Shown: positions 1 to 6,893, counted from the stretch's first letter. The stretch is DNA of 16,882 bases from an uncultured Wenzhouxiangella sp. (GCA_937876395.1 CALEIM010000152.1:1-16882); one strand, 5' to 3'. A program made the numbers and translations. The notes: generated from the sequence alone by a model not told the origin.

Positions 1-288
1 GATTTCAGGGAACTTTGAAGCATCTTCCGCGCAGCGGACATTGGCGACGATGGCCAACAACTTGCTTTTCGTGTTCGACAAATCCAGTTTGGAAAAAACC
101 TCGGCGGAATCCGCCATCTGCGGAATGGCTTTTGGCGAAACAAAACTCCCCGTGTCAATCGTATCGAACCCACAGCGCAGCAAGGACTGGATATATTGGA
201 CTTTCTTTGCCGTGGGAATAAAAACCTTCATCCCCTGCATGGCGTCGCGGGGACATTCGATGAGTTTTATTTTATCGTTGATTTTCAA
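1..288 (-). CDS. 3-hydroxy-3-methylglutaryl-CoA lyase, N-terminal part (gene runs off the left edge)
   Basis: Reading the minus strand from 288 gives 96 residues that match the start of HMG-CoA lyase of the short form common in Bacteroidota: 'IECPRDAMQG', 'FIPTAKKVQYIQSLL', 'GFDTIDTGSFVSPKAIPQMAD', then 'KSKLLAIVANVRCAEDA'. By family knowledge the enzyme is a TIM-barrel, metal-dependent lyase that splits HMG-CoA into acetoacetate and acetyl-CoA in leucine or ketone-body catabolism. The PRD segment near residues 11-13 belongs to the first active-site strand. No ATG lies in frame. I chose TTG at 288, which gives a start like that of relatives, but there is no clear Shine-Dalgarno; upstream is a tandem repeat (294-324). 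The native start may have been changed by insertion of the neighbouring cassette. Family call is firm, start is weak. The rest lies outside the window. Confidence 0.85.
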   Translation of the reverse strand, partial: MKINDKIKLIECPRDAMQGMKVFIPTAKKVQYIQSLLRCGFDTIDTGSFVSPKAIPQMADSAEVFSKLDLSNTKSKLLAIVANVRCAEDASKFPEI

Positions 289-293
289 GATTA

Positions 294-324
294 TTTGGTG
301 ATTTGGTGATCTGTGATTTGGTGA
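294..324. repeat. Tandem TTTGGTGA repeat beside the four-helix-bundle gene
   Basis: On the plus strand the 8-base unit TTTGGTGA occurs at 294-301, 302-309 and 317-324, with a degraded 7-base unit TCTGTGA at 310-316. The array fills most of the 43-bp gap between the stop of the four-helix-bundle gene and the start of the lyase gene. From memory, repeats of this kind sit next to four-helix-bundle genes in Bacteroidota genomes, but I cannot check that here. Confidence 0.85.
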
Positions 325-331
325 TCGCCCA

Positions 332-685
332 TCAACCTTTCAATTTGTTTTTAAATGCGGACATGACTTTTAATATTTCCTCAGCTTCATTTATAATTGG
401 TTGCGTTTTTTCTTCCAAAAGAAAACCAGCTTCAAGCATCATTTCCAACCAAAACATCGTTTCATCCGCTTCTTCCACAACGATACAAAGTTTTGAATAG
501 CGCTCCCTTTCTGATCTTGCCCTGCAAACAGCCCTGTAATTGGCTCCAACAGAAGTTCCTGAACGCAGCACCTGCTTGCCCAAAACTTGCGCCTCAGTGG
601 TTTTTGGCAAGGCTGTGTACATGCGAATGATGCACAGCGCAAAAATTTTCGTCTGCTCCTGAAGCTGGCAGCTTTTTTCCTTCAT
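332..685 (-). CDS. Four-helix-bundle protein (S23 / 23S rRNA intervening-sequence protein family)
   Basis: This 117-residue protein matches the family found in 23S rRNA intervening sequences (PF05635/TIGR02436): 'MYTALPKTTEAQVLGKQVLRS', then 'GTSVGANYRAVCRARS', then 'KLCIVVEEADETMFWLEMM', and a last helix ending in 'KNKLKG'. Length is typical. Members form homopentamers of four-helix bundles. Their cellular job is mostly unknown; the Avd accessory protein of diversity-generating retroelements is a distant relative that binds nucleic acid. I chose ATG 685 because it starts the conserved part and follows purine-rich sequence; an upstream ATG at 727 would overlap the end of hsdR. The gene lies 23 bp downstream of hsdR on the same strand. 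Tandem repeats flank it on both sides, which suggests it arrived as a small cassette. Its G+C is well below that of hsdR. Confidence 0.9.
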   Translation of the reverse strand: MKEKSCQLQEQTKIFALCIIRMYTALPKTTEAQVLGKQVLRSGTSVGANYRAVCRARSERERYSKLCIVVEEADETMFWLEMMLEAGFLLEEKTQPIINEAEEILKVMSAFKNKLKG

Positions 686-703
686 CCTTTTTCCTTCTTC
701 CTT
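676..703 (-). repeat. Four tandem purine heptads carrying the RBS and start codon of the four-helix-bundle gene
   Basis: On the minus strand four 7-base units follow each other exactly: AAGGAAG (703-697), AAGGAAA (696-690), AAGGATG (689-683) and AAGGAAA (682-676). The ATG of the four-helix-bundle gene is the end of the third unit. Each unit holds an AAGGA core that resembles a Shine-Dalgarno sequence, so the array supplies the ribosome-binding site in several registers. The last coding bases of hsdR (stop at 709-711) lie just outside it. Confidence 0.8.
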
Positions 704-708
704 GCCAA

Positions 709-3528
709 TTAAGCCACCAACTCCCAATTCAACTCCCCAATTACCTCATCCATCCGATCCCCAAACAACTGATACATTCGCCCCATACCCCCCTGGGCAT
801 CAAAGGGCGCCGTCTCCAGATCGTCATGCTCGATGTGGAAAGGACTGATGATGTGGTCGCGAATCATCCGCAGCCAAGCCATCTGCGCCTCGTTGAATTT
901 CTCCCCCGCGCCGCTGTGATGTTGCATGATCCAGTGCTGGAAGTTGCGGCGCACGGTGGTGGCGTAGGTGGAGAGGGTCGGGTCCAGCCCGCAGACCCGG
1001 CGAATCAGCGCCACCAGGGCGGTCAACTCGCTGATGGGATTATCCCCCTTATAGTCATCCAGATGCGCGTAAGCCTGCCAGACCCGCAGGGGGGCAAGCT
1101 TGGGGCGGTCCTGCTTGAGCTTTTCCAACAGGGCTTTGACTTGCGGGTAGGTTACTTCGGCGCGCCGGGCCGGGGTTTTGAAATAGATGGTGAGGGCATC
1201 AATTTCATCGGCGTGCTCGTGTAGGTAGTCGGCGAATTCCTGGGTGAGTGCCTTGGCGTTTTCGGTAGTTTCGCCATCCCATTCGGATTTGAGTACGGTA
1301 TCCAAATCGTCGTGGACGATGGTTTGTTCTTTATCGCGGCGAATGGAATCGATCAGCTCGATCAGCTCGCCGTTGAATACGTTGGCCACCTGGCTGACCA
1401 GCTGTTGCTGGGCCTTGTTGCGTGCCTCATCGCCGGGATCAGTACCCGCGGGCTGCCCCACGATTTCCAGTGCTTTCTGGTCTACCCGGTCGCCGTCGAT
1501 GGCATTGAAAAGTTCGCTCACAATCGTCAGCAATGGCGTGCCGCCGGCTTTTTCGGCGATGCGGGCACGTTCCTTGTCATCCAGTTGATTGTCGAGCCGG
1601 GCCAGACGGCCTGCCAGTGACGAGACGGTATCGCTGTCGCTTGCGCCCATCATGACCCCCATGGCCAGGTCTTTCAGCGGCACGCCGGGTTTGGTGATAA
1701 GCGGTTGGCTGGCGGTTTTGACGGACTTGGTCACACCGACGGCATCGACAATCACGTAGTGGGTTTTGGCGCTCTGGGCCGATGGGGTGACTTTTTGCAG
1801 GCTGTCTTTGTCCAGTGTGCGGGTGCCGCGGCCTTTCATTTGTTCAAAATAGTTTTTGCTCTTTACGTCGCGCATGAACAGCAGACATTCCAGTGGCCTT
1901 ACATCGGTACCGGTGGCGATCATGTCGACGGTGACGGCAATGCGTGGGTAGTAATCATTGCGGAACTGGGCGAGTACGGATTTTGGGTCTTCGCCTTTTG
2001 CAATGACTTTGCCGTCGGCATCGGTTTTGTCGTGGGCGGCGCGGTAGGTGACTTTTTTGCAGAACTGGTTACTTTCGCCAAACTCTTCGCGCACGGTTTG
2101 AATGATGTCATCCGCATGGCTGTCGGTTTTGGCAAAGATCAGGGTTTTGGGCACCTCTTTTCGGCCGGGGAATATTGTGGGCAGCGCATCCCTGAAGCTG
2201 CGGATGACGGTGCGAATCTGGTCGGGATTGACGATATCGCGATCGAGCTGTTTGGCCGTGTAGGCCTGGTCTTCGTCCTGGGTTTCCCAACGCTTCTTGC
2301 GGGTGGTGCGTTCCCGGCGTTCTACCAGCTGCTTCGCTTCAACCTTGCCGCCATGCTTGGTTTTTTCGGTGTCGATGACAAAAATTTCGTTGCCGACGTT
2401 AACGCCATCGGCGACGGCTTTTTCGTGGTTGTATTCACTTACGACATTCTTGCGGAAGAAGCCGTAGGTGCGGTTATCCGGCGTGGCGGTCAAGCCGACC
2501 AGGTAGGCATCAAAGTATTCCAGTACCTGGCGCCACAGGTTGTAAATTGAGCGATGGCATTCATCAATGATGATGACATCAAAAAATTCCGGTGGGATCT
2601 TTTCGTTATATACAACGGGCAGTGGTTCTTTTGGTTTGGTGAATTGCTCAGCCGGGTTGAGTTCTTCCAGCGATTCGTCCAGCGGTTCGTCTTTCAAAAT
2701 GGAGTACATGCGCTGAATGGTGCTGATGTACACCTGGGCATCGGTGGGGATGTGCTGGCTTTTCAGCCGCTGTACCGTGTAGAGCTCGCTGAATTTACGG
2801 TTGTCGTCATTAGGCAGATAGCTCATGAATTCCTGTTCGGCCTGTTCGCCCAGGTTTTTGGTATCCACAAGAAACAGAATTCGATTGGCGTTGACCGGCT
2901 CGCGTAACAGCCGATAACTGGCGGTAATGGCGGCAAAGGTCTTGCCGGAGCCCGTGGCCATCTGTATCAGCGCCCGGGGCTTGTTCTGCTTGAAGGACTC
3001 TTCAAGCTTGGTGATGGCAGTTATCTGGCAATCCCGCAGGCCGTCGGTATTCAGCTCAGGGAAATCCTGCAAGCGGCCGCGCAGGCTCTTTTTGCCGGCA
3101 AGCGCTTCCTTGAGCCATTTGGCCAGTGTTTCCGGACGGTGGAAGTTGAACACGTCGCGGGAGCGTGGCTGAGGGTCTGAGCCATCGGTAAAGCGCGTGA
3201 TGACGCCGGTGCTTTCATACACAAAACGTAAGACCGGGTTGCTGTTTACCCATTTCAGGGCGGATCGTGCATACCCCTGGGATTGATCTTCAATCGTGGT
3301 GATCTTCTCGCCCCAGGATTCGGGTTTGGCTTCAATCACCCCCACAGCGTGCTTGTCGACGAACAGCACATAGTCGGCAGGTCCAAGCGCGGTTTGGTAC
3401 TCCCGGATGGCAATACCGGTAGACGCCGAGAAATCGATCTTGTTCTTGTCCTGAACGGCCCATCCCGCCTGATTCAGTAACGCATCGATCTGGTCTCGGG
3501 CTTTTTGTTCCGGGTACTGATTGACCAT
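709..3528 (-). CDS. hsdR: Type I restriction-modification system endonuclease/translocase subunit R (EcoEI-type)
   Basis: The 939-residue product has the full HsdR layout. An N-terminal PD-(D/E)xK nuclease lies near residues 11-70 ('ADYVLFVD' then 'VGVIEAK', E66/K68). A superfamily 2 helicase motor follows: Walker A 'MATGSGKT' near 190-197, 'IIDECHRS' near 320-327, 'GLTATP' near 345-350, then 'DMIATGTDV' and 'QMKGRGTRT'. An EcoEI-type C-terminal domain ends the protein. With HsdM and HsdS it would translocate DNA and cut unmethylated DNA far from its target. ATG 3528 is preceded by AAGGAAAGGA, a good ribosome-binding site; an upstream in-frame ATG at 3558 is less likely. All motifs are intact. 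No hsdM or hsdS lies next to it: upstream is a tRNA, downstream the four-helix-bundle gene, so any partners must be beyond the left edge or elsewhere. Position beside the tRNA suggests an island gene. Confidence 0.95.
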   Translation of the reverse strand: MVNQYPEQKARDQIDALLNQAGWAVQDKNKIDFSASTGIAIREYQTALGPADYVLFVDKHAVGVIEAKPESWGEKITTIEDQSQGYARSALKWVNSNPVLRFVYESTGVITRFTDGSDPQPRSRDVFNFHRPETLAKWLKEALAGKKSLRGRLQDFPELNTDGLRDCQITAITKLEESFKQNKPRALIQMATGSGKTFAAITASYRLLREPVNANRILFLVDTKNLGEQAEQEFMSYLPNDDNRKFSELYTVQRLKSQHIPTDAQVYISTIQRMYSILKDEPLDESLEELNPAEQFTKPKEPLPVVYNEKIPPEFFDVIIIDECHRSIYNLWRQVLEYFDAYLVGLTATPDNRTYGFFRKNVVSEYNHEKAVADGVNVGNEIFVIDTEKTKHGGKVEAKQLVERRERTTRKKRWETQDEDQAYTAKQLDRDIVNPDQIRTVIRSFRDALPTIFPGRKEVPKTLIFAKTDSHADDIIQTVREEFGESNQFCKKVTYRAAHDKTDADGKVIAKGEDPKSVLAQFRNDYYPRIAVTVDMIATGTDVRPLECLLFMRDVKSKNYFEQMKGRGTRTLDKDSLQKVTPSAQSAKTHYVIVDAVGVTKSVKTASQPLITKPGVPLKDLAMGVMMGASDSDTVSSLAGRLARLDNQLDDKERARIAEKAGGTPLLTIVSELFNAIDGDRVDQKALEIVGQPAGTDPGDEARNKAQQQLVSQVANVFNGELIELIDSIRRDKEQTIVHDDLDTVLKSEWDGETTENAKALTQEFADYLHEHADEIDALTIYFKTPARRAEVTYPQVKALLEKLKQDRPKLAPLRVWQAYAHLDDYKGDNPISELTALVALIRRVCGLDPTLSTYATTVRRNFQHWIMQHHSGAGEKFNEAQMAWLRMIRDHIISPFHIEHDDLETAPFDAQGGMGRMYQLFGDRMDEVIGELNWELVA

Positions 3529-3779
3529 TTCCTTTCCTTGCCGACTGCGTGGCGTCAACCGCTTGATTTTTTGTTCGTTGGTTCTCTTATCGGTTGAGGG
3601 TTGTGTTGACCGTACCCCGAAACTCGACCATGGGCAAGGACGCTGCGAGCCGGGTAAATCAGATGTTAATCAACCGTAAGCCCTATAAGATAACAGTACT
3701 TGTGCGACAGTAGCTTAGGCTGCAATGCACCAGAATTATCCAAAACCCGGAAGAGCCGGTAGCATGTTGAAGGGGAAAA
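3529..3779. other. Intergenic stretch between hsdR and the tRNA
   Basis: I see no coding sequence in these 251 bp. They must hold the hsdR promoter (minus strand), but I cannot pick convincing -35/-10 boxes. Just past the 3' end of the tRNA, 3747-3759 forms a 4-bp CCGG/CCGG hairpin, followed on the minus strand by GTTTT. That could be a weak tRNA terminator. If an island was inserted at the tRNA, its attachment core would lie at the right edge of this stretch. Confidence 0.5.
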
Positions 3780-3856
3780 TGGTGGGCCCAGCTGGACTTG
3801 AACCAGCGACCATCCGATTATGAGTCGGGTGCTCTAACCAACTGAGCTATAGGCCC
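3780..3856 (-). tRNA. tRNA with CAT anticodon, probably tRNA-Ile2 (lysidine type), possibly tRNA-Met
   Basis: The minus strand folds as a complete 77-nt tRNA. The acceptor stem GGGCCTA pairs with TGGGCCC (one T-G wobble). The D arm is GCTCAGTTGGTTAGAGC, the anticodon stem CCGA/TCGG holds the loop CTCATAA (anticodon CAT), and the T arm is GCTGG-TTCAAGT-CCAGC. The CCA end is encoded. The variable region and T arm (GGTCGCTGGTTCAAGTCCAGC) match, from memory, the E. coli minor isoleucine tRNA, whose C34 is changed to lysidine by TilS so that it reads AUA. The G1-C72 pair rules out initiator tRNA. Elongator tRNA-Met remains possible. Its 3' end faces hsdR and the foreign-looking left part of the window. 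Confidence 0.95.
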
Positions 3857-3899
3857 TTTTTTATAAACTCTTGCACTGCTGCAAGGTGTTTCTGCTGCT

Positions 3900-3973
3900 G
3901 CCCTTGGGCGTCTCATTCCAGCCGGAGCAATGGATTATGAGTCGGCTGCTCTGAGCAACTGAGCCAAGGGCCC
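3900..3973 (-). pseudogene. Partial, decayed duplicate of the adjacent CAT tRNA
   Basis: On the minus strand the first 41 bases from 3973 (acceptor start through GACTCATAATC) match the intact tRNA downstream at 35 of 41 positions, with D arm and anticodon loop CTCATAA preserved. The 3' half diverges: there is no TTCAA T loop, no matching anticodon 3' strand and no CCA. A shifted 7-bp pairing, GCCCTTG (3971-3965) with CAAGGGC (3906-3900), would still close the ends. It lies between the DUF3144-like gene and the real tRNA, 43 bp before the latter's 5' end. A 6-bp hairpin (3870-3885, CTTGCA/TGCAAG) sits between the two copies. It is either a decayed tandem duplicate or a scar of integration within a tRNA. 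Confidence 0.7.
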
Positions 3974-3979
3974 CGTCGA

Positions 3980-4321
3980 TCAATCTTTTGCGCTGTTGTC
4001 GGGCGTGCCGCTTTCTTCCGGGGCTTCGGCCAGGGGGCGTGGGGTGAGGCCCTGGGCTTCGAGCTCTTCCTTTTTGCGCTGCTGGATGTAGTCGAGGTTG
4101 TTTTTGTACATGGTGGCGACGCGCACGACGCCGCGGTCGGCCAGAAAGCCCTGGTTGCCGGCGGCAATGAAGGTGGCGTACACGCCGGAGGCGGCCATCA
4201 GGGCGGCGGAAACCAGGTTCTGGTCAAATCCGCGCTGGTTGACCATCTGGTTGGCCAGCTCGATAAATTCGTTGGTGGCCTGGTTGTGGGCGTCGACCTG
4301 TTTCTGGTTTTCGTCTGACAT
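3980..4321 (-). CDS. Small helical protein of unknown function, DUF3144-like
   Basis: This is a 113-residue soluble protein with no signal peptide or membrane segment. The central part, 'NEFIELANQMVNQRGF' (residues 17-32), 'NLVSAALMAASGVYATFIAAGN' (35-56) and 'VATMYKNNLDYIQQRKKEE' (68-86), reads as three amphipathic helices. It recalls DUF3144, whose members also carry an 'F..LAN' start, a 'VSA..' helix and a 'Y...L' helix. The tail (88-113) is Pro, Glu and Ser rich and probably disordered. The ATG follows bioC on the same strand by 91 bp, so the two could be co-transcribed. No function is known to me, and the family match is tentative. Confidence 0.75.
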   Translation of the reverse strand: MSDENQKQVDAHNQATNEFIELANQMVNQRGFDQNLVSAALMAASGVYATFIAAGNQGFLADRGVVRVATMYKNNLDYIQQRKKEELEAQGLTPRPLAEAPEESGTPDNSAKD

Positions 4322-4412
4322 AGGGGCGATCAGTAATGGATTGTGTTCGAGTTGACCGGCGCGTGGCCGGGCGAGGGCAGAAGAATACCATGTTCAGACG
4401 GCGGTTCGCCGG

Positions 4413-5249
4413 TCAACTGCGCCGACGGCGAATGCCGAGACTGCTGACTGAAACGCTGGCTTCCTCACCGCGCTCACTGCGGATCGGCTGGCCTTCGTCG
4501 GGTGACCAGGCGCTGGCATAGAGCACTTCGCAGGTGATTCGCAGTGGCGCGTCGGCGATTGCCAGACCGCGGTCCGCAGCCTCAAATCCGGCCGGCAGGC
4601 GGTAGGCGATGCCGAGATGATCAAGATCGTCGAGCAGTTCGGCAAGACCGGCGTATTCGAGCGTCAGCCAGTCGGTATCGAGGACCGGCTCCTGAAACCC
4701 GGCGCGGGTGAGCAGGTCACCCAGCTCCTGGGCGTGGATGGTGATGCCGCAGTCGACGCGGATCCCTGCCGAGCGCAGCTCGATGAAACTGTCGGGTCCG
4801 GGCAGGGCAAACAGCAGCAGGCCGCGCGCGCGCATGATGCGACGAATGCCGCTGAGCGCGGCGTAGAGATTGGCGCTCCACTGCAGCGACAGGCAGGCAT
4901 GGATCAGGTCGTGGCTGGCTTCGGCAACTGGCAGGGAATCGATGTCGGCGCGGACCAGATCAAAGCGTGGTCGCCAGCGGCCGCGGCGCTTTTGAGCGAG
5001 TTCAAGCATCCGGGCCGAATCGTCGATGGCGAGCAGCGGCTGGTCGGGGAATCGCGCCTTCAACGCCAGGGTCTGGCGACCGCTGCCGCAGCCCAGGTCG
5101 ATGATCCGCTGCGGCAAAAAATTCAGCCCGTCGAGGCGCTCAAGCAGGCGCTCTCCTATGGTTGCCAACGGTTCGGTGCGTTCATCGTGACCGGCTGCGG
5201 CGCGATCAAAGCGCTGCCGGATGGTTTGCCGATCGGCCATGTCGTTCAT
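4413..5249 (-). CDS. bioC: Malonyl-[acyl-carrier protein] O-methyltransferase BioC
   Basis: A 278-residue class I SAM-dependent methyltransferase. It has SAM motif I 'IIDLGCGSG' (residues 49-57), acidic D76 ending strand 2 in 'LLAIDDSARML', 'ADIDSLPVAE' (101-110) as motif II, and 'LSLQW' (120-124). The BioC-typical 'FALPGPDSFIELRSAG' (147-162) and 'HAQELGDLLTRAGFQEPVLDTD' (172-193) follow. BioC methylates malonyl-ACP to start synthesis of the pimeloyl chain of biotin. 'FDRAA..HDE' near the N terminus also fits. No other bio genes lie next to it. ATG 5249 gives the usual N terminus; ATG 5240 is possible, and neither has a clear ribosome-binding site. The C-terminal 30 residues are polar and poorly conserved. 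It is divergent from comF with only 51 bp between them. Confidence 0.9.
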   Translation of the reverse strand: MNDMADRQTIRQRFDRAAAGHDERTEPLATIGERLLERLDGLNFLPQRIIDLGCGSGRQTLALKARFPDQPLLAIDDSARMLELAQKRRGRWRPRFDLVRADIDSLPVAEASHDLIHACLSLQWSANLYAALSGIRRIMRARGLLLFALPGPDSFIELRSAGIRVDCGITIHAQELGDLLTRAGFQEPVLDTDWLTLEYAGLAELLDDLDHLGIAYRLPAGFEAADRGLAIADAPLRITCEVLYASAWSPDEGQPIRSERGEEASVSVSSLGIRRRRS

Positions 5250-5300
5250 CGGTGGTAGGCTGAGCGCTGGCGTTCAAACGAATGAGGAGCTTAAGGCCGC

Positions 5301-5990
5301 GTGAGGGACTTTGGAATCTCGCGCCTGCTGCTGCCGCCAGTATGCCTGATTTGCGGCGATCGCGCGCAGCCTGCAGTGGACTGCTGCCGCGGCTGCGAAC
5401 AGGAGCTGGCGATCAATCCACCCGGCTGTCGCCAGTGCGCGCTGCCGCTGAGCAATCCTGCCGCACAGTGCGGTCGCTGCAGCTGCCGACCGCCGGCGTT
5501 TATGCACAGCTTTGCCGCTTTCCGCTACGACAGCGTGGTTGAATCTCTGATCCATCACTTCAAGTTTCGTCGCCATCTGGCCACCGGAAACGCGCTGGCC
5601 AGCCTGGCGGCGCGCCGTTTTGATGCGCTTTCGGTGCCGCGGCCACAGGCTTTGGTGCCGGTGCCACTGCACTGGCGGCGACGCCTGGGACGCGGCTTCA
5701 ATCAGTCTGAAATGCTGGCCCGCGATTTATCCCGCGCCCTGGGCGGTATTCCGGTTGCCGATGTGCTGGTCAGGCGTCGGGCCACGCCGGCCCAACTCGG
5801 TTTGCCGGCCGCACGGCGACGCGGCAATGTGCGCGGCGCCTTCAGCGTTCGGCTGCCCGGCTGCAAGCCGAGCCACCTGACCCTGGTGGATGATGTGATG
5901 ACCACCGGCGCGACTCTGGATGCCTGTGCCCAGGCTCTGCGTCGGGCCGGCGTGGCTCGGGTCGATGTGTGGGTGATTGCCCGGGCCTGA
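5301..5990 (+). CDS. comF: ComF family protein (phosphoribosyltransferase-like, ComF/GntX)
   Basis: The 229-residue product has the ComF layout. An N-terminal double zinc-binding region (C15, C18, C28/C29, C32, C43, C46, C57, C60, C62) is followed by 'AFRYDSVVESLIHHFKF' and 'LVPVPLHWRRRLGRGFNQ' (118-135). The type I phosphoribosyltransferase signature 'LTLVDDVMTTGAT' (193-205) lies near the end. Family members act in natural transformation as cytoplasmic DNA-uptake factors; the catalytic activity is not settled. GTG at 5301 is preceded by AAGG (5293-5296). The conserved zinc motif begins 15 residues later, so a start further in is unlikely. It is divergent from bioC and meets ubiA stop to stop. 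Confidence 0.92.
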   Translation: MRDFGISRLLLPPVCLICGDRAQPAVDCCRGCEQELAINPPGCRQCALPLSNPAAQCGRCSCRPPAFMHSFAAFRYDSVVESLIHHFKFRRHLATGNALASLAARRFDALSVPRPQALVPVPLHWRRRLGRGFNQSEMLARDLSRALGGIPVADVLVRRRATPAQLGLPAARRRGNVRGAFSVRLPGCKPSHLTLVDDVMTTGATLDACAQALRRAGVARVDVWVIARA

Positions 5991-6890
5991 TCAAACCGGC
6001 GTCTGGGCGGCAAAATGCAGCGCAACTGCGGCTCCGACCCAGATGATCAGCCCAACCCAGTGATTGCTCAGAAAGCTGCGAAAACAGGCCGCCGGGTCGC
6101 GTTCGCGGATTCGCCAAAGCTGAACCTGGAAGTGAATGAACACCAGAGCCACGGCCGTAAACCAGGCCGGTTCAGGCAGATACAGCAGACCGATCAACAG
6201 CAAAATGGCGATGACCACGCCCATCAGGGCGGCGATGATCGGCACGTCGGCGCGGCCGAAGGCGATCGCGGTGGATTTGACGCCAACCTTCAGGTCATCC
6301 TCACGGTCGGCCATGGCGTACTGGGTGTCGTAAATGACAGTCCAGATGAAGTTGGCGGCAAACAGCCACCAGACCAGCTCGGGCACGTAACCGGCCTCGG
6401 CGGCGAAAGCCATCGGAATCGCCCAGCTGAACGAAGCGGCCAGGGCGAGCTGCGGGAAATGCGTAAAACGCTTGAAAAACGGATAGCTGGCGGCCAGCAG
6501 GGCACCGCAAAATGCCATCAGCACGGTCAGCCGATTGGTCAGCAGGACCAGAATCAGGGCGGCCAGCAGCAGGGCGAAAAACACGCCCAGCGCCTGACGC
6601 GGGGTAATTTCGCCGGCAGCGATCGGTCGGTCCACGGTGCGCGCCACGTGGGGATCGAGCTTGCGGTCGGCAAAGTCGTTGATTACGCAGCCGGCCGAGC
6701 GCATGATCACCACACCGAGGGTGAAGATGACCAGATTTTTCATGCTCGGCACACCGCCGGCGGCGAACCACAGCGCCCACCAGGTCGGCCACAGCAGCAG
6801 GAAGATGCCGATCGGTCGATCGAAGCGCATCAGGCGCAGCCATTTGCCGGCCGGGCTGGAAAAGATTCTGGCGCGCAGACGAAATTCCAT
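5991..6890 (-). CDS. ubiA: 4-hydroxybenzoate polyprenyltransferase UbiA
   Basis: A 299-residue integral membrane prenyltransferase with about eight or nine hydrophobic segments. Both Asp-rich motifs are present: 'NDFADRKLD' (71-79) and 'DTQYAMADREDD' (188-199), which bind Mg-diphosphate. 'RPIAAG' (88-93) and 'LMRFDRPIG' (20-28) are typical of UbiA. It attaches a polyprenyl chain to 4-hydroxybenzoate in the inner membrane, the first membrane step of ubiquinone synthesis. The length is that of the family. It is the last gene of the minus-strand cluster and starts 3 bp after the stop of the SPOR gene, so it is probably translationally coupled. No ubiC (chorismate lyase) is seen in the window. 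Confidence 0.97.
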   Translation of the reverse strand: MEFRLRARIFSSPAGKWLRLMRFDRPIGIFLLLWPTWWALWFAAGGVPSMKNLVIFTLGVVIMRSAGCVINDFADRKLDPHVARTVDRPIAAGEITPRQALGVFFALLLAALILVLLTNRLTVLMAFCGALLAASYPFFKRFTHFPQLALAASFSWAIPMAFAAEAGYVPELVWWLFAANFIWTVIYDTQYAMADREDDLKVGVKSTAIAFGRADVPIIAALMGVVIAILLLIGLLYLPEPAWFTAVALVFIHFQVQLWRIRERDPAACFRSFLSNHWVGLIIWVGAAVALHFAAQTPV

Positions 6891-6893
6891 GGC

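Noticed and set aside
294..324. CRISPR repeats
   Set aside because: The units are 7-8 bases long with no spacers; this is a simple tandem repeat.
1705..2550. A 281-codon plus-strand open frame opposite hsdR
   Set aside because: The hydrophobic, Gly/Phe-rich translation is a shadow of the helicase motifs on the other strand.
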